Source: Pycnopodia helianthoides
Lineage: Eukaryota; Echinodermata; Asteroidea; Forcipulatida; Asteriidae
DNA length: 64,000 nt
Reading direction: 5' to 3'
NCBI GenBank assembly: GCA_032158295.1
Contig: CM063251.1
Coordinates: 19,035,425 to 19,099,424 of the forward strand
Both the position numbers and the translations under genes were made by a program. Within the stretch, counting starts at the first letter, position 1; each line of letters starts with the position of its first letter. Shown here piece after piece: positions 55,016-64,000 of this stretch. The notes below the pieces were generated by a model. It made no database searches and was not told the DNA's origin. It worked only from the letters and a program-made list of their open reading frames with translations.

Positions 55016-56769
55016 ACAGTGTTACCGCAAACTGAATATACATTGATACCTCACAATGCAATGCCTCAAAAACCATATTCCTAAATGGGCAAATTAGTGC
55101 ATTGCAATCAGTATGCCTGAAAATATCTGATTAAAATTTCTCTCGCAAATCATCCTCCCTGATGACTTCTGAATGAAATCCAGATGACGTCCACTAACTT
55201 CCAACTTCAATCCAAACCATTCCAAACACTCCTACGATCCGCATACAATCGACGGATAGGGAATTGGTGATCGCAATAATATTTATACTGAGTCACATAT
55301 TTTTTTGTTGAGAGGTAAAACCGAGTATGAAATGCAAGTATATAGACGACAAACGAAGGCTTCAATCAACAAACTCCGCCTGCTGAAAACCATCTGTCCC
55401 CGTGATAGGGGCGATCAAATAATTGCAACAAAACATACGATGAGCAGACACTTTTAGTGGACGAATTACCACAGCACAAGGTGATGATAGCTTCAGTATA
55501 CTATTAACGGCTCCGTACAATCATGGATGTCGGGTAGAAATGTACCTCAGTTAGTCATTACAATGCTCACAACAGTTCTGTATATAGGAGCAAGTGAAAC
55601 GATATCAATCGTCATAAAGCAAAATTGGTATTTTTTATTCAACTGTTAATTCGGACTTGGTAATTGTGGGGAGGGGCTAGGTAGCGCCATGTATAGTAGC
55701 TGAAATTATCAAAATACAGAAGTTAACAAGATGGGTTTGGGTGTAAAGTATAAGTTGTTCCCTTTTTATTAATGTATGTTTATAAAAGATGGTGAGTTGG
55801 ATATTCCGTAAGGGGGTGGTCCAAGGGTTTGATGTTGCTATTGTTAGTTAACGAAGACGCTGTTTCTGATCTTTTACTTGAAGTGATTACGTTATGTCAG
55901 GGACAAAAAGAAGCGCAGTAAAAGCTTAAAAAGTGTAAATAAAAACACAAAGATTGAAAATGGATGTTTACAGATTTGCACAAAACTTACATGGTAATTG
56001 CACAAAACTTAAATGTGTTTGCACAAAACTTACATGGTATAAAGATGCTCATGGTGGAAAACTTGCCTTGAAATCGTTTTGCCTGAAAAGCTGTAGTTTG
56101 ATCCGTTTGATCACACAACGTACGGATACTGGTCTTAAATAAAGATGTTATTATCATTTCCTTTTGACCTGTTTGTATTTTGGGGCGATGGGACGAGACA
56201 ATGATCTGCATGTTCCGTCTATATTTAAAACCGTAACGTTTTAGTTGAAGTGTAATTTATTCCTAATTCTTTTCTTGGCGTGACGAGGATATATTATTGA
56301 AATAGAGGCGGGATGGGACTGTCAAGAACGAATTCTGAGATTGGATGTTCCTGGAAATACTGTCATTGTGAGAGTTTATTTAATAAAGTTTGTAACAAAT
56401 ATTAATCGAATCGTTTTCCGAACCGGCTCAAATTGTAAGGTGTAAGAAAAAATACTGAGCTATCTTCTTTCGATAAAGCTGCGTGTAATTGTTTAACTAA
56501 TTATTTTATCCGTTGTTAACGATATCAAGTTGCTGTTAAGCCACCTGTTATATAAACATGCAGCGAGCAAAATAAGTAGATCAGACTGTTTAAAAACGAC
56601 GGAGTCCTTTAATAATATGCTACCCGTGCTTATAAGATTCATTCCTTGATGATTTGCACGTAAACATAAGACTCGCCTTAAATATCTACGGTTTCGTACA
56701 ATTAGACTGTTATTATTGCTAGATGAGTCATCGTCTTGACTTCTTCGTTAATGTCAGTATAAAATCGTC
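55016..56769. other. non-coding DNA with a decayed repeat
   Basis: At 55945-56140 the sequence contains CAGATTTGCACAAAACTTAC repeated with variants three times, AAAGATGCTCATGGTGGAAA and GCCTGAAAAGCTGTAGTTTG, matching in order the decayed elements at 23420-23984. No gene recognised. Confidence 0.45.
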
Positions 56770-57142
56770 TTAAAGGCACAGTACCCATTTGGTAATGACT
56801 CTGGAAATTATTGGCAATAAAAACCTACTTGGTAAGAAGTACAGCAGCTTTGGGTAGTAAAATGAATTTTGAGAAACTTCGGTTAGTACTACGGTTGTGG
56901 AAAATGTATCACTTTTTATTCCCCCCAAATTGAATCTGACAAGCGTTTCTGTGTGTATTCCTATGGGGAATATTCTTCCTGCGTGAAAAATATTCGCTCC
57001 GGTTTTTTGGTGATATCTCAAAAACGCGACCACCTTTTGAAGTGAAATTTTCACAGGTTAGTTTTATTGTATGTACCTACATTTATATTTGGATTAACAC
57101 AATCGGTAGGCTCCAATTACCAAACGTGTACTGTGCCTTTAA
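56770..57142 (+). mobile_element. family B-like TTAA-flanked MITE, copy 2 (diverged)
   Basis: The ends TTAAAGGCACAGTACCCATT and CAAACGTGTACTGTGCCTTTAA are inverted repeats related to those of the element at 43471, while the interior (GTACAGCAGCTTTGGGTAGT, TATCTCAAAAACGCGACCAC) is closer to family C. This suggests a common ancestry of families B and C. No ORF of its own. Confidence 0.75.
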
Positions 57143-58719
57143 AGACGCAGTACATTACTGGCAAATATGCTGCATTTCTTATGTTTTGATCAAGCCAGCA
57201 ATCTTTGGTTGTAAAAGAAAATGATGTGTACGGTTTGTGGCGTGGGAAATCACTCGTAACAAATAGGTCTAAAGCAAGTTCCAGCCAAAGGCCATTTTGT
57301 TGAATCCATACTTGGTATAATTTAATTCAAAAACATCAAATTGTTGTCCCTTTTCATTTACAACTCATTCTTTGGTAGAGCATTTGTTTAGCCTTAGTCT
57401 AGAGGAGAGACTGGATCAAGACAGTTAACGTCCATTATACGCCCCCTAGTTTGAAGCTTCTTTTCTTCTTATTTTATGATTTTGAATACTTTTTATTCCT
57501 ATCGTCATATTTCATTATGAAATTATTGGCGAATTTGAGGCTATTTGAAGTTTTTCCCGATTTCACAATTAATTTACTACAACTGTTTAAAAAAACAAAC
57601 ATTCGGAAGAAAGGGGGTGCTATCTTTAGCTGAAGTTGCAATTTCTACTCAACATAACCATTTTCCTCTGAAGTCATGCAGTCTTTAAAATACAGTTCCA
57701 ACGTCAATGCTGAGATGCCTCAGGGCATATGATAGAAGCAAAGAACAGTGTTCATTGTCAACATTGTAAGGTAGCGTCTTCTACAAAAAAAAATCAATGT
57801 ACTGTCAAAATGCTACAGGAGAATGGCGATGGAACACAAACTATACACCCTCAACTTCTGAGGGTTTGAAATTGATTAGTTCAATGCAAGCATAAAGTAT
57901 TGAGTAAACACCCATTTTTAACGAGATACTGGGGGTAAGTATGTGTCAACACAGTAATTTGCCGTTAAGTGAATATTTCGGACATTCTTACTCATCCATT
58001 TTTCACTGTCATGGAATCTAGAATGTGTAAGTAACAGATTCATTTTTAACTACAATTTTTGATATTTCACTTGTTCTTTAAATATAAAGCAATTTTTTTT
58101 GACGTTGTTTATTTAAATGTTAAAATCATGCTGTTTTTCTTTGAAAATGTTACTGCAAGAATAAAATAAGAAATCGGACACTTTTAAGAATATGTTTAAC
58201 AGGTTTTAAATGCTTTTCCTTTTGTTAGCAAAACAATTGGCCACATTTTATACATTTTGTTATCCTTTGTTCCGTTAACCCAGCTAAAAAGAGGAAGGGA
58301 TAGATTTTTATTCCCTCCTTCCTAAAATTAATCGTCTTCTTGTGAAATTTTATTGATGTTTAAAAAAAAAAACTCAAAATGTGCATAATATTTGTAACAA
58401 ATCACTAGAATTTATATATATTTTGATTGTTAGCCTTGCAAAATGAGATTTATTTGTAAAATTTATTTAATTTATTGCTTTAAAATCCTGTTTGATATTA
58501 ATTTTCGGACTATAATGATAATTTCATGCTGTAAATTTGAAAAATATTCAAAAAAAATGAAATTTTGCAGTTTTAAATGAACCTGTTAATTTAAGTAGAG
58601 GGTATAGGCAAACATCCAAACAGAAAGTGACATGAGCTTGATGATAGAATATCGTTTATAAAATGTTAAGATATAATTTTTTTTACTCTTAGCCTGTTCC
58701 TTTGTCATGTTGTTCCCAG
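57143..58719. other. non-coding DNA, possible intron upstream of a terminal exon
   Basis: A donor of good quality (ACTGGGG|GTAAGTATG) ends at 57934; the open frame before it would leave phase 2, which fits the exon at 58720. A competing frame starting after TGCTACAG near 57812 stops before the donor. Otherwise AT-rich and featureless. Confidence 0.35.
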
Positions 58720-58768
58720 AGTCAAACACACAGAAAGCAAGGAGGAGAGTGATGAGGAAATTGATTGA
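58720..58768 (+). CDS. candidate terminal coding exon with nearby polyadenylation signal
   Basis: A strong acceptor (CCTTTGTCATGTTGTTCCCAG) ends at 58719. In the phase-2 frame the exon encodes 15 residues, VKHTESKEESDEEID, then TGA. An acidic Glu/Asp/Ser tail is typical of many eukaryotic C-termini. The phase-1 frame is also open and gives a basic peptide ending at TAA. AATAAA follows at 58830-58835, 62 bases after the stop. Acceptor, short tail and polyadenylation signal together resemble a true last exon, but the short length makes chance plausible. Confidence 0.25.
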
Positions 58769-58829
58769 TTAAATTAGCTTACGGGTTGTCTCATTATTAT
58801 GATTGTTCTCTATAACAACAAAAAGGGAA

Positions 58830-58835
58830 AATAAA
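58830..58835 (+). terminator. polyadenylation signal AATAAA
   Basis: Canonical hexamer 62 bases after the stop of the candidate terminal exon at 58720-58768. It is followed by G-rich then T-rich sequence (AGTTTTATTTTTAATTTTAT), which could serve as a downstream element. Confidence 0.25.
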
Positions 58836-61392
58836 GGGGGAAAGCGAGAGTTTTATTTTTAATTTTATTTTTTTTAACCAATGGGTAACGCCACAAAACA
58901 TGTGACACACATGAACTACTATTATTTAACCTCGATGTAGGGCAAAAGCCAAATAATTCTATTTATCACTGATGCAAAATGAATATCTATCAAACACTGG
59001 TATGGTTGACTCTATTCTTTCTCACCAAACATATTACTGATGTGGTGATTATATAATAATTACCCAAACTCTAGGTCCTGGCAACTCAAATATTTTGTTT
59101 TTTGAGGTAAATATGAGATTGAGTTACATGCAACGTTAGAACAAATTGACCATTAAATTAAACCATTAGTAGGCGTACACCAAATAGTGAAAGTATACCA
59201 GCAAAATAACAACAAAATCAACGTTAAGAAAATAGATATTCAACAAATGATAAATAGTATCAAATAAAGAGAGAATAAGTTATTAATTCATAAAATAGTA
59301 AAAGGAAATTTATTCCCAACTAGCGGTACCGGTATGATAAATTTGTGGTTACAGAAAAAAAAGTTGAAATAATACGAACACTAAGATAGAATTATTCATG
59401 ATAACGGCATTCATTCAATCATACGAAGTAAATAAAGCTAATTAGAAAAGCTGAGCCGATTTATGAATAATTTATTTCGAATTCGTTATTAACGTTGTAC
59501 AAATCCTCCAGAGCCAAATAATTCTAGCTTATCTTTTAAATCTATTGTTCAAACTGTATTCTTCCCTTGGAATGAATTAAGATAATATTAATTCTGGTTT
59601 AAGGTACTCCAAGGCGTGTACTTTCAGGCTTAAAATGAAAGTGTCCAGACGGGCAAAGTTTGACTTTTTAACAAGATTAAGTACAATATTGAGGCGTGAA
59701 AGTAATAAATATCCGTATACGGACAACGGCACAGACTAACAATGTTAACGCTCTCTAATGCGATGAAATCATCCAAGGCAGTCAGGCTAATCTTACAAGG
59801 CGGCCTGTCAGATGGAGAAAAAATACACACTAATCATTAACAACTTAATTTGTGCAAAATACATGTCACTAACCAACTTATCAACCACACAGGGAAAAAG
59901 TACGAGCACACACCATTGGAAGAAAATGTGATTGCAAGCGATAAGTCCTCAGCTCTGAAGACGGAAGGGAGGTTGCGTTTGCGTCAGCTTCAGCTTTTGA
60001 GGAGGGCGATTTAATTATGGACAGTGCCTGAACGTTCAGAGTTCTTCTTCTCGAGAGAGAAATACAACACAATCTCTTACAATCAATGTGGAAGTATAAA
60101 CATTGTACAGTCAAAAAGGAAGAGCCTTGTAAACTTAGACCGTGCCCGGGATATCAACGTGACAGTTACTCATTCTAGTTTGTTCTCAAAGGCGGGAAAG
60201 ATGCGTTGTCCTTGTTATTGAATATAAAGATACTGTTAAAAAGCACTGAGCCATTACTTATCGCTGTGAATCAGTCACTATGGCATGTCAGGCTGAAATG
60301 GTATACGCGTGGTAATCTGCAAAGCATTTATTTTGGTATATATGCTCAGTATTTACTTGTCACATTTGAATACTAGCCCAGATGAAATGTAACAAAACTG
60401 AACAACTTTCACCCCATTTTTTGTGGGAGAGTGTGGAGTGAGCGAATAATTGTTGATGCTGACAAATAATAAGATGTGTCTTTTCGGCACGGTGTCGATA
60501 AAATTGGACCAGGATAAACAAGCTCAGTGTGTGTATGTGATTTCCACTTGACTGAACAGCAACACCGGCAATCGTTGGGACACCTCATTACAACCAGTTG
60601 TTTTTCTTGGTGGAAATTTCCCTTCAAGAAATGCGATTAAAAACTGGTCTAAACGGGCAAAATTTCACAGGCCCGTGGAATTGAAAACACGACGCGATTA
60701 TTTCCGACAAGTGGTGCTCTCGAGCCATTACCACTCAACCCTACCCAGCACGGACGGTTCCCGAGTCTTCCACCATCGCCGCCCACCCTCCTATAATAAA
60801 AAGCCTAGGGCACTTTTCCTTCAACATAAACATGATAATTCTTCAGCCCTGCACCGTTCCTGTCAGGATGATTACTTTGTCATGTAAATCAGGAGCCACA
60901 GGGAATATATACCGGTCTGTATATATTAGAAATGCTTCTTTTAAAAATTTCTGGAAAATGTAAAAAAGTACTCTCACCCGTTGTCTAATGTGGCGAAACA
61001 AGTCATACTCGGTTGAAATATTGACAAAGGCTTGTCAGTAGAGTTAAGGATGGGCTTACGTATTTATAATAACAGCAGTGTGGCTATATAAAAAAGTCCG
61101 CTATAACGAGCTTTCATTTGTTTCTAGATTGACAATGTAATCAGTCTTAATAATTCAGTCTTAATAATGAATGATGCATATTACGTTTTTTTTTCTGCTG
61201 CCATGAAAGCGAAGGAGATTATGAAACGTTTTGTGTATTGTTTGATTCTGAAGGGAGCGATGTCCCTGGCTCTTTTTGCAGTTCACCGTGGATCTCAGAA
61301 TATCTCTTTTCTAAAGGTATCCAAGGATGCCTTTGTAGACATGCTTACCGTATGTCATAAACTTACTACTGGTATCACACTACGATTTTACG
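58836..61392. other. non-coding DNA, nothing recognised
   Basis: AT-rich to 59.6 kb, mixed after that. Frames at 59881-60221 overlap on both strands without support. Confidence 0.5.
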
Positions 61393-61600
61393 GCTCTAAA
61401 TGTAGTCCGATACCACAACAAAACCACCTGCTTGTACCTAAATGTAGCCCGCACCTAAATGTAGCCCCAATCGTGCATTTAAAGGTAGCGCACACCTAAA
61501 TCGAGCTAAGTACATAGATCGGGCTACATTTGGGTATACACGGTTGTGGCTACATTTTAGCACCGCGCTACATTTAGGTACAATGCTGAGGCTACATTAA
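61393..61600. repeat. inverted cluster of a 15-bp motif (CCTAAATGTAGCCC)
   Basis: Forward motif copies GCTCTAAATGTAGTCC (61393), ACCTAAATGTAGCCC (61436), ACCTAAATGTAGCCCC (61453) and a degenerate ACACCTAAATCGAGCT (61493) are followed by inverted copies GGGCTACATTTGGGTA (61521), GTGGCTACATTTTA (61546), GCGCTACATTTAGGTA (61565) and GAGGCTACATTA (61588). The spacing is irregular and the inter-motif sequence is not conserved. Confidence 0.8.
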
Positions 61601-64000
61601 GGGCCTGGCTGGAAGCCGTCTGAGGCATATTTGTAAAACAAAAATAATAAAAAAAAAAAACTCTGTGATTTCCCTCGCCACAAACCATACGCATTTACAA
61701 CAAAATTTTATAAAAATGTACACTAAAAGGAAGCAGATATTTGTCTGTGTGATTTCTGTAGTAGGACAATTATAAACTCAAAACTCCGTAAATTGTGAAC
61801 AGATTAAAAGATACGAGCTGTTTTTCTCAATTTATAAGAAACTCGGTATATATGCAAATATGCAAGACAGCTGTCAAACAGCCAAGCACGTTTAGGTGTG
61901 GTGCGTTGGCCAGTCCGGTAGCTTGCTACAGTACAAATCAATGACGCTCAGGCTTAAAATGAAACACCAGTTTTTTCTTTTGTTGATGACAATCTACAAG
62001 GCACAAAAGGTCTAGACTGCCTCTAGGGCAAGCAAAGCCTGCTGCCCAGAGGAGGTAGGACTTCGATGACACATCAATAATGTGCTTTATTTAGTTAGCA
62101 GCGCAGAACCATCCTCACGCTGCCTTATTATTAAAAATCGGCCTTTGTCGGGATTGCACGTGTAGGTACAGTTCAAATACTCGGTTCTTCAATTCTTTGT
62201 TTTCATCTGTGCATATACTTAAGCTATCTCTAAAGTGAAATGTATTTGGTAGTTTCCATAACCATCTTGACGAGCCAAAGAACAATGGACAGATTGAACA
62301 AAATATTAAAATCTTTAAATTTTGCTTTAAAATGCAGATGCTACACTTTCATTAAAATAACAATATCGTATGCATTCATTTTGTGACTTCATGTAAGACG
62401 CGAAATGTTTTTAAAGCTATTCAGATACAACAATCGACGATCTGTCACACCTACAACGACAACGACGACGACGACGAAGATGACGACGACGACACTGATG
62501 GCAGCAGCAGCAGAAGCAGAAGTAAATGAAGACGATGAATTACAAATCATGGTTGAAACTGTTGATTTAGGATCTAAGCCCAGTTCAAACCTTTCACTCA
62601 GTGTGGCACCATCTTCTCCCGCGTAACTATATACTATTATCATATCATCATCAAAGTAAAGAAGTGTCTGATACAGAGAGTAAACAATGAGTACCATAAT
62701 TAAGAGGCAATCATCTTCTGAAGATATCACATCCTCTTTGTATAATGCTCCTTGTAATATAATGCTCCCCGTTTCCTCTGTTGTCCTAACTAAAGCTATC
62801 AACGTCTTGCTGTTGACTCACATGGAAAACAGATACCTTGAGAGCAAACACGCCGCCCCAAAAGTATACCAACACTCACAACCAAGCCCGGCAGAAACCA
62901 GGCAGAGAAGCCGGCCGTACAAAGAGTCTAATCCTCACCGAGGGCACACTTTTTTTATTTTTTTATTTTTTTTATTTTATTATTTTTTTTTAAGAAAGAT
63001 CCACCTTGCTTTAAAAATCAGGTTTTCAGCATGAGGGGGTATGGTTACATCTCTGACAGCAAATATGACTTGGGTCAGATACAATTTCTCCTAATTTATT
63101 AACACTGTGCCACTGCGAGTAGTATCTGGTGTGACTGTCTTTGTGAGAGTCCACGGTTTTCAGTTTCTGTGCGGTTCCACACTTCCACCCTTTGCGATCA
63201 ATTTTTTTTTACCTCTTCAGTTCTCGCGGCCGGCAGCCAAAAAGAAAACCTGCCATAGGATACAAATTGATCAAGATTCTAAAGCTCAGTTCTTTCTCTC
63301 TGTTGAATTTCTGCAGGCAGTTGTTTTTAGAAAGATCTGCTTGAAAACGAATTTCAAATGTTTCAACAGTGCACAATATTACAGTGAAGATTGAATTGAA
63401 TTGTTCTAACTTTACAAAAGGAATCAATCTTTAAAGGCGAATTCTTCGCCATTTTCTTTATCCCGACTAAGCTTTTGCTTTTAGAAAAAAAATTCCCTGT
63501 CCATTTATTTGCGAAACAGTGACATTGCCTGACGTCATGCTTAAAAGTAAATAAATTTGAAGTGTTTAATATGTGTGATCAAATTAACATCATAACCAAA
63601 AACAATCAGTTATTTCAAAATTACTTTTATAAAAACAATTTGGCGAGGTAAATTTACACCCGAATTAATGTAAACTTGCTCTTGTTTACACAAGCATCGT
63701 GGAAGAAAACGTATCCACCCCCAAATTTTGCTAAGACCTTGTGATTCTATCGCAAACATTCCACAAATTATATTAAACTGCCGCAGGACAGTGTTTTACC
63801 ACACTGTCTCAACTTTCAAAAATTTATAAAATCAAGTTACAATATCCCCGAAAAGGCCACAGGCATAGGAAATTTCAAACCACATATACAAATAAGGGAA
63901 TTTTCTTGAACTAAAATACTCTCGTCCGTAGTTAACACAATATGCTCTTGTTTCTACGGTAACCAGACTTGATCCATTTGTGGAATGCACCCCCTGGGTT
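61601..64000. other. non-coding DNA with a trinucleotide tract
   Basis: An (ACG)n/(GAC)n stretch at 62450-62495 and a (GCA)n stretch at 62503-62520 create long repeat-driven frames on both strands (62405-62626 plus, 62389-62802 minus). T-rich low complexity at 62950-62995. No gene recognised. Confidence 0.5.
62450..62520. repeat. trinucleotide repeats (ACG/GAC)n and (GCA)n
   Basis: CAACGACGACGACGACGAAG-type units give way to GCAGCAGCAGCAGAAGCAGA. The tract is imperfect. Frames crossing it encode Thr/Ala runs on the plus strand and a Val run on the minus strand. Confidence 0.85.

Noticed and set aside
62389..62802. Minus-strand frame of about 137 codons with a Val-rich, membrane-like run, and the overlapping plus-strand Thr/Ala frame
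   Set aside because: Both are driven by the (GAC)n/(GCA)n repeat, do not begin with a supported ATG at full length, and have no splice or domain evidence.

Overview
The window looks like intergenic and intronic DNA of a marine invertebrate. It is AT-rich and CpG-poor over most of its length, is full of short palindromic transposable elements, and has no reading frame above about 137 codons on either strand. My best guess is an echinoderm, perhaps a sea star, because the TTAA-flanked inverted-repeat elements (starts such as TTAAAGGCACTGGACAC and TTAAAGGAACATTACAG) resemble repeats I associate with echinoderm genomes. That is a recollection, not a search result. I find no bacterial operons, viral genes, rRNA, intact tRNA, CRISPR array or reverse-transcriptase ORF.

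The best gene signal is a CpG-rich island at about 17.64-18.36 kb that looks like a head-to-head promoter. On the minus strand a 5' exon encodes a signal-peptide-like N-terminus and ends at a strong phase-1 splice donor. On the plus strand a CCAAT box, a canonical TATAAA, a good Kozak ATG and a strong donor lie within about 120 bp. I could not follow either gene with confidence. Phase-compatible candidate exons are listed at low confidence, because pseudo-exons of this kind are expected by chance in 64 kb.

Layout: 0-14 kb, sparse non-coding DNA with small tandem duplications and dispersed repeats; 14.1-14.4 kb, a retroposon-like 3' end; 14.5-18.4 kb, a possible minus-strand gene and the divergent promoter; 18.6-24.5 kb, TTAA-flanked MITE-like elements; 24.5-31.4 kb, mostly featureless, with low-complexity tracts, a possible regulatory block and two protein-like frames; 31.67-32.85 kb, two very long GAA tracts followed by a GGCCC palindrome cluster; 34.5-39.1 kb, MITEs, a tRNA-like SINE, an 800-bp foldback and a minisatellite; 39-46 kb, a small ORF with a polyadenylation signal, a second SINE-like element and more MITEs; 46-54.2 kb, candidate exons, two adjacent palindromic elements, a 22-bp minisatellite and a degenerate purine-rich repeat array; 54.6-55.0 kb, a small hairpin element and a TATA box followed by a hammerhead-ribozyme-like core, probably a solo end of a Penelope-like or retrozyme-type retroelement; 55-64 kb, sparse sequence with one more MITE, a possible terminal exon and an inverted cluster of a 15-bp motif.

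The most distinctive item is the hammerhead-like retroelement end at 54.84-55.02 kb. Next are the divergent promoter, the nested foldback at 37.9-38.7 kb and the inverted motif cluster at 61.4-61.6 kb.
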